Shown here piece after piece: positions 34,757-43,775 of a stretch of DNA of 64,000 nt. Both the position numbers and the translations under genes were made by a program. The first letter of the stretch is position 1. Every line of letters begins with the position of its first letter. The stretch comes from Arthrobacter sp. KBS0702 (lineage in GTDB: Bacteria; Actinomycetota; Actinomycetes; Actinomycetales; Micrococcaceae). The stretch lies in assembly GCF_005937985.2 (NCBI RefSeq), contig NZ_CP042172.1, positions 2,480,001 to 2,544,000 on the forward strand, in the 5' to 3' direction. The notes beneath the pieces were generated by a model. It saw only the letters and a list, made by a program, of their open reading frames with translations, was not told where the DNA came from and did not search any database.

Positions 34757-36169
34757 CTAGATGACCAGCGAGAGCAGCATCACGAAGCCGAACCCCACCA
34801 CGGAGATCAGCGTTTCCATCACGGACCAGGTCTTGAACGTCTGGCCGACGCTGAGGCCGAAGAGTTCCTTCACCAGCCAGAAGCCGGCGTCGTTGACGTG
34901 CGAAAGGAAGAGCGAGCCGGCGCCGATCGCGAGGGCCAGCAGCGCCGCATGGGTCGGGGACAGCGAGCTGGCCAGCGGGGCAACGATGCCGGCTGCCGTC
35001 ACGGTGGCCACGGTGGCAGAGCCGGTCGCCAGGCGGAGCGCGACCGCCACGAGGAAGCCGAGCACCAGCACGGACATGTTGGCGCCCTCGGCCCACTTCT
35101 TGACCGCGTCGCCGACTCCGGCGCCGATCAGTGTCTGCTTGAAGCCGCCGCCGGCGCCGACGATCAGCAGGATCGCGGCAATCGGGCCGAGGCTCGCGCC
35201 GATCTTGGCGGTGATCTTGTTGCCGGTGAAGCCGACGGCGTAGCCGAAGGTTCCGATGGCCAGCAGCACGGCCAGGGTCATTGCCACCAGGGGCTGGCCG
35301 ACGAAGTCGAAGAAGACCCGGATCCACGGCGCGGTTTTGGCGTCGGGCCAGATGATGTCCACGACCGCCTTGAGCAGCATCAGCACCACGGGGAAGATGA
35401 TGGTCAGCAATGTCACCAGGAAGCTGGGCTGGCGCTTGACGCCCTCCAGGTCGGCCCCGTGCTCGGTGTCGATGCCGCCCGCGACGGCGGGAGCGCCCAC
35501 GGGAACCCATCTGGCGGCGAGTCTGGAAAACAGCGGCCCGCAGATGATGACGGTGGGGATGGCGACCAGGAGCCCGAGCGCGAGCGTGGTGCCGAGGTCC
35601 GCCTTGACGGCGCTGATCGCGATCAAGGGTCCCGGGTGCGGCGGCACCAGGCCGTGCAGCACCGACAGCCCGGCCAGGGCCGGGATCGCGACGCGCATGA
35701 GCGGCATCCTGGAGCGTTGCGTGACCAGGACGATCACCGGCAGCAGGAGCACCAGGCCGATTTCGAAGAACATCGGCAGGCCGATGATCACCGCAACGAG
35801 CGTGATGGACCAGACCACGCGGTTGCCGCTGGCCTTGGCAAGGAGTGTGTCCACCACCCGGTTAGCCCCGCCGGAGTCCGCCAGGAGCTTGCCGAGCATG
35901 GCGCCGAGGGCGATCAGCAGGCCGACCTCCTTCAGGACGCCGCCGACTCCGTCCTCGAAGTTGGTGATGATCTTGGCCAGTTCCACTCCGGAGGCCAGGC
36001 CGACGAACGCCGAGCCGAGCACCAGGGCGAGGAAGGGGTGGAGCTTGAACTTGGCGATCAGCACCACGATGAGTGCGATGCCGACGGCGGCGACTACCAG
36101 GAGTCGGGTGTCGTGGCCGGTCCAGGCCTCGACGGCAGCCGGAAGCTGCAGTGCTGCAAGAGAATTCAA
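34757..36169 (-). CDS. Gluconate:proton symporter, GntP family
   Basis: The 470-residue inner-membrane protein has about twelve to fourteen helices and the GntP-family blocks LVVAAVGIALIVVLIAKFKL, GGFKQTLIGAGVGDAV and FLSHVNDAGFWLVKELFG. It imports gluconate or related sugar acids with protons. The adjacent upstream gene on the same strand (44 bp apart) is gluconate kinase, supporting gluconate as the substrate. No GntR-type regulator is next to them. Confidence 0.93.
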   Translation of the reverse strand: MNSLAALQLPAAVEAWTGHDTRLLVVAAVGIALIVVLIAKFKLHPFLALVLGSAFVGLASGVELAKIITNFEDGVGGVLKEVGLLIALGAMLGKLLADSGGANRVVDTLLAKASGNRVVWSITLVAVIIGLPMFFEIGLVLLLPVIVLVTQRSRMPLMRVAIPALAGLSVLHGLVPPHPGPLIAISAVKADLGTTLALGLLVAIPTVIICGPLFSRLAARWVPVGAPAVAGGIDTEHGADLEGVKRQPSFLVTLLTIIFPVVLMLLKAVVDIIWPDAKTAPWIRVFFDFVGQPLVAMTLAVLLAIGTFGYAVGFTGNKITAKIGASLGPIAAILLIVGAGGGFKQTLIGAGVGDAVKKWAEGANMSVLVLGFLVAVALRLATGSATVATVTAAGIVAPLASSLSPTHAALLALAIGAGSLFLSHVNDAGFWLVKELFGLSVGQTFKTWSVMETLISVVGFGFVMLLSLVI

Positions 36170-36213
36170 AACGTGTTCCTAGCTGGGAATGAAGGGTGGT
36201 GGCCGGCGCGCGG

Positions 36214-36759
36214 TCAGTGCGTGCCGGCGTCGGATGCGTCGGCGGCGGCGTCGAGGTGGAGCCGGTCAATGATTTCCTGCGCCTCTTCCGCAGGGGTTGC
36301 GCCGACACAGAGGGTCATGAAGTTTTCGTCCTCGGTGGGCGCCTCCAGCGCCTCGAACTGGGACTCCAGCAGCGCGGGCGGCATGAAGTGGCCGTGCCGG
36401 GAGGCGAGCCGGTCCGAAATCCGGTCCTTGCTGCCCTCGAGGAAGACAAAGACGACGCCCTCCCCGCGCAGCACGTCCCGGTACCGCTTCTTCAGGGCCG
36501 AGCAGGTCACGACGCCGGGCGTCCCGGCCTCAGTGTGCGCCCGGATCCAGGCGGCGATGCTGTCCAGCCAAGGCCAGCGGTCTTCGTCCGTCAGCGGCTG
36601 TCCGGCGTGCATTTTGGCCACATTGGATGCGGGGTGCAGGTCGTCGCCTTCGGCGAGCTCCCAGCCGAGCCGGCCGGCCAGCAGGCCGGCCACGGTGGAT
36701 TTTCCCGAGCCCGAGACGCCCATGACGACCAGAACGGGGTGCTGCGCAGTCTTCGCCAT
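36214..36759 (-). CDS. gntK: Gluconokinase (GntK type)
   Basis: Phosphorylates gluconate to 6-phosphogluconate for the pentose-phosphate or Entner-Doudoroff pathway. The 181-residue P-loop kinase has Walker A VMGVSGSGKSTVAG (12-25), the substrate-site GDDLHP motif, and TCSALKKRYRDVLRG, all standard for the short gluconokinase family. ATG 36759; the leader contains the A/T-rich near-palindrome AAATCATATTT about 30 bp upstream that could be an operator. Confidence 0.94.
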   Translation of the reverse strand: MAKTAQHPVLVVMGVSGSGKSTVAGLLAGRLGWELAEGDDLHPASNVAKMHAGQPLTDEDRWPWLDSIAAWIRAHTEAGTPGVVTCSALKKRYRDVLRGEGVVFVFLEGSKDRISDRLASRHGHFMPPALLESQFEALEAPTEDENFMTLCVGATPAEEAQEIIDRLHLDAAADASDAGTH

Positions 36760-36833
36760 TAAAGTCTGCCTTCCATCAATAAATATGATTTAAACAATGG
36801 CAAGCATATGGCAGCGGTCCCGCGCGGGCAACA

Positions 36834-37613
36834 CTAGAAACCGGCGATGGTGCCGGGGCCGTTGACGGCGACGACGTGGAAGGCTTCGGCGCTGCGCCCG
36901 TCGGCCAGCCCGCCGCGCTGCGCGGTGGCCAGCATGAGGCCGCGGACGGTGCGTTCCATGGCCTCGACGTCCGGGTGCTGGCTGACGTGGATGTGGATGG
37001 CGGCCAGCTTGGCCTCAACGTGCCCGCTGACGTCGACAAAGTGGTTTTCGCGTTCCTCCGGGCCGGCGAAGAGCCAGAGCCAGGGCAGCTTGTAGGCCGC
37101 CAGGCCGGCGTCGGCCAGCTCAGGGTAGGCGAAGGGGTTCTCCAGCGCCGGGTACACCGCCCTGGTCACCGCCTCCCCCACCGCCAGGTGGTCCGGGTGG
37201 CTCTTCTGGATGCGGTTCCAGTTGCGTTCGGGATGCATGGCAAGCACGACGTCGGGACGGAGCTTGCGGATCAGGCGCACCACCTCGCGCATGACCTCGT
37301 GCGAGGCCTCGAGATAGCCGTCGCGCTGGTGGAGGTAATGGATGTCGGTGACGCCCACGAGCGCGGCGGCGCGCTGCTGCTCTTCCGTCCGCAGCCGCAC
37401 GATTTCGTCACGCTGCGCCGGGTCGAAGCCGCCGGCGTCGCCGTCGGTCATGATGCAGTAGCTGACCTGGACCCCGGCGGCGGTCCACGCGGCGATGGTA
37501 CCCGCGGCGCCGAAATCGACGTCGTCAGGGTGGGCGGTGAAACAAAGCACCCGCTCGATCCGGTGGTGCTCCGGATCGAACGGGCTTTGTGCCGTGGTGG
37601 CGTTGGTGCTCAA
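36834..37613 (-). CDS. PIG-L family deacetylase
   Basis: Zinc-dependent N-acetyl-sugar or amide hydrolase. The 259-residue protein has the metal-binding motif AHPDDVDFG (27-35) and a second motif KSHPDHLAVGEAV that supplies the distal His. Actinobacterial relatives include MshB and Mca of mycothiol metabolism, and this protein could be one of them, but the sequence does not decide which. GTG or ATG at 37613 overlaps the etfA stop by four bases, so it is translated with the electron-transfer flavoprotein. C-terminus extends with GGLADGRSAEAFHVV. Confidence 0.86.
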   Translation of the reverse strand: MSTNATTAQSPFDPEHHRIERVLCFTAHPDDVDFGAAGTIAAWTAAGVQVSYCIMTDGDAGGFDPAQRDEIVRLRTEEQQRAAALVGVTDIHYLHQRDGYLEASHEVMREVVRLIRKLRPDVVLAMHPERNWNRIQKSHPDHLAVGEAVTRAVYPALENPFAYPELADAGLAAYKLPWLWLFAGPEERENHFVDVSGHVEAKLAAIHIHVSQHPDVEAMERTVRGLMLATAQRGGLADGRSAEAFHVVAVNGPGTIAGF

Positions 37614-38569
37614 TGGCCGGCCCTGCGCTTCTTGATTTCCTCGGTGGCCTGCGGGAGCACCTGGAAGAGGTCGCCCACGATGCCGAAGTCGGCGATCTCG
37701 AAGACCGGCGACTCCGCATCCTTGTTGACGGCCACGATCACCTTGGCGGTCTGCATGCCGGCCTTCTGCTGGATGGCTCCGGAGATGCCGGCCGAGATGT
37801 AGAGCTGCGGCGAGACGGTTTTGCCGGTCTGGCCGATCTGGGCGTCGTGGCCGATCCAGCCGGCGTCCGTGGCTGCGCGGGACGCGCCGACGGCTGCGCC
37901 CAGGGCGTCTGCCAGGTCCTCGACGGGTCCGAAGTTGCCGTCCATGCCGCGGCCGCCGGCCACCACGATCCGGGCCTCGGAGAGCTCGGGCCGGCCGCTG
38001 GCGGCCTTTTCGTTCCGGGCGGTGACACGCGCTGCTCCGGCGGTGGCATCGGCCGGCAATTCCACGGTGACGGGCTGGGGGGCGGTCGCCGCGGCGGCCT
38101 GCTCCGGCTCGACACTGTTCGACTTGACGGTCAGGACGGCCACCGGGGTGGTGGCTTTCGCCGTGGTGGTGTAGGAGCCGGCGAGCACCGACTTGTGCGC
38201 GGTGCCGTCCGGGTCCACCGCGACGACGTCGGTGATCACGCCGGCGCCAAGCTTGATGCCCAGCCGCGCAGCGATCTCCTTGCCCTCGGCCGAGTTCTCG
38301 GCAAGCACGACGGTCGCCCCGGAGGTCTCCGCGGCGGCGGCGAGGAACGCGGCTTTCGGGCCGATGAGGTAATCGTTGAGATCCGCGGCGGCAGGGACGT
38401 AGAGTTCCGCTGCGCCGTACGCGCCGAGGCCGGCGGCGACGTCGTCCTGCAGTTCGCCGTTGAAGGCCACCACCGGCTCACCCAGGGAGCGGGCGATGGT
38501 AAGCAGTTCGAGGCTGGACTTCTTCAGCGCGGCCCCGGGAGTGTCAATGAATACAAGTACTTTTGCCAT
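37610..38569 (-). CDS. etfA: Electron transfer flavoprotein alpha subunit
   Basis: EtfA binds FAD and with EtfB passes electrons from acyl-CoA or other dehydrogenases to the quinone pool. The 319-residue protein has a short N-domain and the C-terminal FAD-binding region: ARIVVAGGRGMDGNFG, SRAATDAGWIGHDAQIGQTG (Arg/Gln FAD contacts), LYISAGISGAIQQKAGMQ and VAVNKDAESPVFEIADFGIV. GGGGAG lies about eight bases before ATG 38569. Co-transcribed with etfB (15 bp before) and PIG-L deacetylase (four-base overlap). Confidence 0.96.
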   Translation of the reverse strand: MAKVLVFIDTPGAALKKSSLELLTIARSLGEPVVAFNGELQDDVAAGLGAYGAAELYVPAAADLNDYLIGPKAAFLAAAAETSGATVVLAENSAEGKEIAARLGIKLGAGVITDVVAVDPDGTAHKSVLAGSYTTTAKATTPVAVLTVKSNSVEPEQAAAATAPQPVTVELPADATAGAARVTARNEKAASGRPELSEARIVVAGGRGMDGNFGPVEDLADALGAAVGASRAATDAGWIGHDAQIGQTGKTVSPQLYISAGISGAIQQKAGMQTAKVIVAVNKDAESPVFEIADFGIVGDLFQVLPQATEEIKKRRAGH

Positions 38570-38584
38570 GTCCGGTTTCTCCCC

Positions 38585-39397
38585 TTAGAGCAGCTTCTGC
38601 GCGGCCAGGAACTCGACCAGCTGGATGCCGGCGTCGCCCTCGTCGGTGATGATGGTGCCGGCGGTCCGCGGCGGGCGGACTTCTGCGGTCTCGACCGCGG
38701 TCCAGGACCCCGCCAGCCCCACCGAGGAGGCATCGACGCCGATGTCGGCCAAGCTCAGGGTGGTGATGGTCTTCTTCTTGGCCGCCATGATGCCCTTGAA
38801 ATTCGGGTAGCGGGGTTCGTTGATCTGGTCGGTCACGGAGACGAGTGCCGGGAGGGTGGCCTCCACGGTGTCCGCATGCGAGTCCCCGTCGCGGCGGGCG
38901 GTGAGCTTCCCGCCGTCGAGTTCAAGCGAGGACGCGAAAGTGACCTGCGGCAGGCCGAGGCGCTCGGCCAACTGGGCCGGAACCAGGGAGGTCTCGCCGT
39001 CGGTGGAGGCCATTCCGGTCAGGACCAGGTCGGCGGGGACATCGGTGCCGAGGTGCCGGATCGCGGCCGCCAGTGCCAGTGAGGTCGCCGCCGCGTCCGA
39101 GCCAGCGAGGGCGTCGTCGCTGAGGTGGACGCCTTCGGTGGCACCGATCTGGAGCGACTTCTTGACGGCGTTGACGGCACCGGCCGGGCCCATGCTCAGG
39201 GCAATGACCTTGTTGCCGGCCGCCTCGCCGCCGCGGGCCTCGATCAGCTGCAGGGCGGCCTCGAGGGCGTATTCGTCCAGCTCCGACAGGATGCTTTCGG
39301 AGCGGTCGGTCGTGTTGTCCCCGCCGCTGAGGTGGCGGTCGAACTGCGCGTCCGGTACGTGCTTGACCAGCACGATGATCTTCAGGGTCTCTTCCAC
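38585..39397 (-). CDS. etfB: Electron transfer flavoprotein beta subunit
   Basis: EtfB binds AMP and partners EtfA in the heterodimeric ETF. The 270-residue protein has VKHVPDAQFDRHLSG at the N-terminus, LDEYALEAALQLIEARGG, VLTGMASTDGETSLVPAQLA (AMP loop region) and NEPRYPNFKGIMAAKKK, the standard signature. GTG start at 39397 with GGAAGG upstream. No FixC or FixX gene follows, so this is the housekeeping ETF and not the nitrogen-fixation type. Confidence 0.95.
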   Translation of the reverse strand: MEETLKIIVLVKHVPDAQFDRHLSGGDNTTDRSESILSELDEYALEAALQLIEARGGEAAGNKVIALSMGPAGAVNAVKKSLQIGATEGVHLSDDALAGSDAAATSLALAAAIRHLGTDVPADLVLTGMASTDGETSLVPAQLAERLGLPQVTFASSLELDGGKLTARRDGDSHADTVEATLPALVSVTDQINEPRYPNFKGIMAAKKKTITTLSLADIGVDASSVGLAGSWTAVETAEVRPPRTAGTIITDEGDAGIQLVEFLAAQKLL

Positions 39398-39612
39398 TGT
39401 GTTTACAGCAGCCTTCCATGCGGGTGGGCGGCCAGCCGGGCGGGGCAGTGGCCAGGGCGCGCGGCCGGGGGCGCCGCGGTTTCTCCTAGCTAACCATATA
39501 GCGCGGGGTCGGCGCGGTCCGGGTTAACGCCTGTGTCAGGGCCCTGCCGGCCAGACGGCGCGGCACCAGCGCGTGCGCACCAAGAACGGAGGAAACGGCC
39601 GGGCAAAGCACT

Positions 39613-39643
39613 GCCGGCCGGCACCCCCAAGGTGCCGGCCGGC
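39613..39643. terminator. GC-rich terminator between the HtrA-type protease and etfB
   Basis: Perfect 13-bp inverted repeat (39613-39625 with 39631-39643, loop 5), followed on the plus strand by GTCGCTTTT. Lies 50 bp downstream of the protease stop on the minus strand, where a weaker T-run follows. The rest of 39398-39694 holds the etfB promoter region and no gene. Confidence 0.7.
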
Positions 39644-39694
39644 GTCGCTTTTGGTGGTGCACTGATGCACCCCTGCCTGGTACTGCCCTGCCGG

Positions 39695-41302
39695 TTACTG
39701 CTCTGCCGCGGCCCCGAGGGTCACGTCGAGTTCCTTCGTCTGGCCGCCCCGCAGGACCGTCACCTTCACCTTTGCGCCGGCGGCCTGCTCCCGCACCGCG
39801 GCCGTGAGCTGGTTCGGATCGTTGATGGAGAGGTCCTGGAACTTGGTGACGACGTCGCCCACCTTGATCCCGGCCTTGTCGGCGGCCGATCCCGGCTCGA
39901 CCGTGGCCACGTCGGCTCCAACCGAGAATCCGGAGGATGAACTGCCCGCCGCCTTGGACTTGACGCTGACGCCCAGCTGGCCGTGGCTGGCCTTGCCGTT
40001 GCTGATGATCTCCTGGGCCACCCGCTTGGCGTGGTTGATCGGGATGCTGAAGCCGACCCCGATGTTGCCGCTGCTGCCGCTCGCGTCTCCGCCGGCGGAG
40101 GCGATGGCGACGTTGACGCCGATGACTTCACCCTTGCTGTTGACCAGCGCGCCGCCGGAGTTGCCGGGGTTGATCGCCGCGTCGGTCTGGATGACGTTGA
40201 TCGAGATGCTGCCCTGGTCGGCCGTGCTCGGCGCCTGTCCGCCGCCGGGAGGGGCGAACTGGAAGCCCTGGTCGCCGCCCTGCGAGTTGTCCGCGCCGTC
40301 CTTGGGTGCTGCCGAGGACGCCACGCTGATGGTGCGGTTGAGCGTCGAGACGATGCCGTCGGTGACGGTTCCGGTCAGGCCCAGCGGCGAGCCGATCGCG
40401 ACGGCGGTGTCGCCGACGTTGAGCTTGCCCGAGTCGCCGAGGGTGGCCGGGACCAGCCCGGTCGGGTTGTCGATCTTGATCACGGCGAGGTCGGAGAGCG
40501 GGTCGGTGCCGACGATCTTGGCCGTGAAGACCTTGCCATCGCTGGTACGGACTTCGACGGCGGCCTTGGCGGTCTTGCCGTCCAGGGTGACGACGTGCGT
40601 ATTGGTCAGCACGTGCCCCTCCCCGTCGAGGACGATGCCGGAGCCGGTTCCGCCATTGCTCCCGCTCGTGGCCTTGATGGTCACGACGCTGGGCGAGGCC
40701 TTTACGGCCGCGGCGGTGATGGCGTTGACGTCGTCCTTGTTGTTGACGATCACGGTGCCGGGCTGGCCGGTACTGCCGGTGGAAGCCAGCGGACGGTTCC
40801 CCAGCAGGGCGGTGCTGCCGGCGACGACGCCGCCGCCCACGAGGCCGGCGGCGAGGATGCTGGCGACGAGGGTGGGAACGCCGAAGGCGGCCTTGCGCTT
40901 CGGGGCATTGCCCGGGTGCCCGAACGAGTTCTGGGGCGCCGGGCCGGTCGGCGGCTGGTTGCCGTACCCGCCGTAGGCGCCGGGGGTGTGGGCGTACGGT
41001 GCGGTGTTGGGGGCGCCGGGCTGGGCATGTCCGGGCTGGCCAGGGTCAGAGTGGGGCGCTTGTGCACCGAACTGCTGGGTGTCGGTGTCTGAGTGCTGGC
41101 CGTAGGCCGGCGCACGCGGCGGGTACACGGGCCGGGGGGCGTCGTCCGCCGGCCGGTCCAGCCTCATGGTCGGGTTCTCGGGGGCTGAGTCCTCAGCGGG
41201 CGCGCCGTGCGGAGCCGCGGCAGCACCCTCGCCCGGCCCAAGCGGGTCCCGGTTCTTCATCGATGGATCCGGTGACGCGCCCTGCATTGGGTTCTCAGTC
41301 AT
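39695..41302 (-). CDS. Membrane-anchored HtrA/DegP-type serine protease with PDZ domain
   Basis: The 535-residue protein starts with a long Pro/Gln/Gly-rich cytoplasmic part (about 1-180), one membrane helix (TLVASILAAGLVGGGVVAGS), then a trypsin-like domain with the triad His in LTNTHVVTLDG, Asp in DPLSDLAVIKI and Ser in NPGNSGGALVNS, and a C-terminal PDZ domain (GVSVKSKAAG onward, with VVTKFQDLSINDP). It degrades or refolds damaged exported proteins at the membrane. ATG 41302 is chosen because AAAGGAAG precedes it; a nearby upstream ATG overlaps that site. Confidence 0.95.
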   Translation of the reverse strand: MTENPMQGASPDPSMKNRDPLGPGEGAAAAPHGAPAEDSAPENPTMRLDRPADDAPRPVYPPRAPAYGQHSDTDTQQFGAQAPHSDPGQPGHAQPGAPNTAPYAHTPGAYGGYGNQPPTGPAPQNSFGHPGNAPKRKAAFGVPTLVASILAAGLVGGGVVAGSTALLGNRPLASTGSTGQPGTVIVNNKDDVNAITAAAVKASPSVVTIKATSGSNGGTGSGIVLDGEGHVLTNTHVVTLDGKTAKAAVEVRTSDGKVFTAKIVGTDPLSDLAVIKIDNPTGLVPATLGDSGKLNVGDTAVAIGSPLGLTGTVTDGIVSTLNRTISVASSAAPKDGADNSQGGDQGFQFAPPGGGQAPSTADQGSISINVIQTDAAINPGNSGGALVNSKGEVIGVNVAIASAGGDASGSSGNIGVGFSIPINHAKRVAQEIISNGKASHGQLGVSVKSKAAGSSSSGFSVGADVATVEPGSAADKAGIKVGDVVTKFQDLSINDPNQLTAAVREQAAGAKVKVTVLRGGQTKELDVTLGAAAEQ

Positions 41303-41608
41303 GGGACTTCCTTTCATCCTCGTCTGCAGATAAGTATGCTCGCCCAGACTGGTGCAAACGCGAACATTCGCTGGGAGGTTCCTGAATGCTGACCCCGTGG
41401 AGGGGGGCCTTGTGAATTGCCGTCCCGCTGGGTTCAGCGCGTTTCGCTGGTGGCATATTCCCCGCGGTGGACGCCCTCTGGGGTGCACCATAGAATCAAA
41501 TGGAATTGCCACAGCGACCTGCGGCTTTACACCTGCGTGGGGGCGCTGCTGCGTTCTGAGACGACCGGTTCGGCCCGATCCGGTCACAGAAGTGCTGAAG
41601 GGTTGCAC

Positions 41609-43660
41609 ATGCGGTCAATGATGAAACGATTCCTCGCCGTACTCGGCGTCGCCGGACTGCTGGCCCTCCCCGCCGCTCCCGCGCTCGCCGAAGACCCGGT
41701 GGCCATCCCTTCCGGACAGAACATCGTCGACAGCGGCAACGTGCTGGGCAGCCGCAAGGGCGAGGTCCAGGACGCTGTCCAGAAGCTCCTGAAGGACCAC
41801 AAGTACAACCTGTACGTGGTCACCGTGAAGACGTTCGAGAATCCGGCCGATCCGAAATCGTGGTCGCAGGCTGTCGCCACGAAGAAGGGCATGGGCCGTG
41901 CCGACGTCATCCTCGCCATGTCCGACGACGGCAAGTACTACTTCTCCCCCAACTCGGCCAGCGCCATCTACTCCAAGACCAGCGCCATCAGCCAGAATGC
42001 GATCGTCGCCAACCTGGCCGGGGGCAAGCGTGACTTTGCCCAGGCCGCGATCGACACCGCGGCCGCAGTCGGCGACGCGGCCGGTGGCGGCAGCGGATCG
42101 GTCCCGTCGGGGGCCGACGCCGGGAACGGCGTGTTGGTCGGCCTCGGCGTCGTGGCCGCCGGCGGTGTGGGAACCTACCTTTACCTCCGCAACCGGCGCA
42201 AGAAGGCAGCCGCGGGTGGCGGCAGCGCCTACGGCCCGCAGGGTGCCGACCTGGACCCGCTGGCCGGACTGAGCGTCGAGGAACTGCGCCGCAAGAGCGG
42301 CTCGCTGCTGATCGAGGCGGACGACGCCATCAAGTCCAGCGAGCAGGAGCTTGGCTTCGCCCAGGCGCAGTACGGCGATGCCGCCGTCGGGAACTTTACC
42401 AAGGCACTGCAGGACGCCAAGGCCCACATGTCCGAGTCGTTCAAACTGCAGCAGCAGCTCGACGACCACATCCCGGACACCGAGGAGCAGCAGCGGACCT
42501 GGCTCGGCGAGATCATCCGCCGGTCCGAGGCAGCGCTGTCTTCCCTCCAGGAGCAGAAAGCGGACTTCGACTCCCTGCGGGAGCTGGAGAAGAATGCCCC
42601 GCAGGCGCTGGCCGCCGTCGGCGCCGGCGCCACGGAAGCCGAGACCAAAATCGCCGCAGCCGAGGAGTCCCTGACCGGACTCCGGGCGAAATACGCGGAC
42701 ACCGCCTTGACGCAGGTGGCGGACAACATCGGCCAGGCCAAGGAGCGGCTGGCCTTTGTCCAGAACGCCTCCGCCACCGCCCAGGAAAAGCTCAGCGCCG
42801 GCGAGGGCAGCCTCGCCGCCGTCGCGGTCCGGGCCGCGGAGGAGAGCCTGCACCAGACCAACGTGTTGCTCGGCGCCATCACCAAGGTGGCGGCGAACCT
42901 CGACGAAGCCCGGAACGGGCTGGAGACCGCAGTCGTCGACACCTCCCAGGACCTGGCCCAGGCGCGGGCGATGATCCAGTCCGGTGCGCACCCGGAATTG
43001 GCCGGCCCCGTGGCCGGGGTGGAGGCCGCGCTGGCCCAGGTCAAGGCTGAGATCCAGGGCGGCAAAATCGACCCGATCGCCACCCTGGCGCGTGTGGAGA
43101 GTGCCCACCAGTCCCTCGATGCGGCCCTCACTGGCATCCGCGACCAGCAGGAACAAGCCCGCCGGGCGCAGGCCTCGCTGCAGCAGAGCATCATGTCCGC
43201 CCAGGCGCAGATCAGCGCCACCTCGGACTACATCACGGCCCGCCGCGGCGGCGTGGGCACCGAGGCGCGCACCCGGCTCGCCGAGGCGCAGCGCAACCTC
43301 GACTATGCCCTGTCCATCTCGCGCACCGACCCGGTGACGGCCCTGCAGTACGCCCAGCAGGCGCATTCGCTCGCCGCGCAGGCGGCGCAACAGGCCCAGG
43401 CCGATGTGGACCAGTTCGGCGGCTACGCCAACCAGGGGTACGGCCGCGGCGGGATGTTCGGCGGCGGCGGTGGCGGCGGCCTCGGCGGCGCCATCCTCGG
43501 CGGCATCCTGATCAACTCCATCCTCCATGGCGGCGGAGGCGGCGGCTGGGGCGGCGGTGGCGGCTGGGGCGGCGGCGATTCCGGTGGCGGCTGGGGCGGA
43601 GGCGGCGGCGACTTTGGCGGCGGCGGCGATTTCGGCGGCGGGGACTCCGGAAGTTTCTAG
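41609..43660 (+). CDS. TPM-domain exported membrane protein with glycine-rich tail
   Basis: The 683-residue protein has a signal peptide (FLAVLGVAGLLALPAAPALA), a TPM_phosphatase domain (about 30-150, with VDSGNVLGSR and LYVVTVKTFENP, MGRADVILAMSDDGKYYFSP), a membrane segment (GVLVGLGVVAAGGVGTYLYL), a long cytoplasmic coiled-coil region (about 220-600) and a C-terminal tail of Gly, Trp, Asp and Ser ending GGGDSGSF. TPM proteins include YgcG and thylakoid TLP18.3. The coiled coil and the neighbouring PspA gene point to membrane-stress functions. ATG 41609 has GAAGGG upstream; ATG at 41618 is possible. The 305-bp gap to the divergent protease holds both promoters and nothing else clear. Confidence 0.9.
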   Translation: MRSMMKRFLAVLGVAGLLALPAAPALAEDPVAIPSGQNIVDSGNVLGSRKGEVQDAVQKLLKDHKYNLYVVTVKTFENPADPKSWSQAVATKKGMGRADVILAMSDDGKYYFSPNSASAIYSKTSAISQNAIVANLAGGKRDFAQAAIDTAAAVGDAAGGGSGSVPSGADAGNGVLVGLGVVAAGGVGTYLYLRNRRKKAAAGGGSAYGPQGADLDPLAGLSVEELRRKSGSLLIEADDAIKSSEQELGFAQAQYGDAAVGNFTKALQDAKAHMSESFKLQQQLDDHIPDTEEQQRTWLGEIIRRSEAALSSLQEQKADFDSLRELEKNAPQALAAVGAGATEAETKIAAAEESLTGLRAKYADTALTQVADNIGQAKERLAFVQNASATAQEKLSAGEGSLAAVAVRAAEESLHQTNVLLGAITKVAANLDEARNGLETAVVDTSQDLAQARAMIQSGAHPELAGPVAGVEAALAQVKAEIQGGKIDPIATLARVESAHQSLDAALTGIRDQQEQARRAQASLQQSIMSAQAQISATSDYITARRGGVGTEARTRLAEAQRNLDYALSISRTDPVTALQYAQQAHSLAAQAAQQAQADVDQFGGYANQGYGRGGMFGGGGGGGLGGAILGGILINSILHGGGGGGWGGGGGWGGGDSGGGWGGGGGDFGGGGDFGGGDSGSF

Positions 43661-43775
43661 CCGGCCGGTTACAGACTAGGCGCCGGCGGACTCGATCCGG
43701 CCGGCGGGTAGAAGCGGTACATTCACTGTTCACCGAATCCAGTGGCCACCACTGGGTAGGACGAAAGGCAACACC

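Noticed and set aside
41352..41621. An 89-residue plus-strand frame in the gap before the TPM gene
   Set aside because: No ribosome site or recognisable domain; overlaps the signal-peptide start of the real gene.
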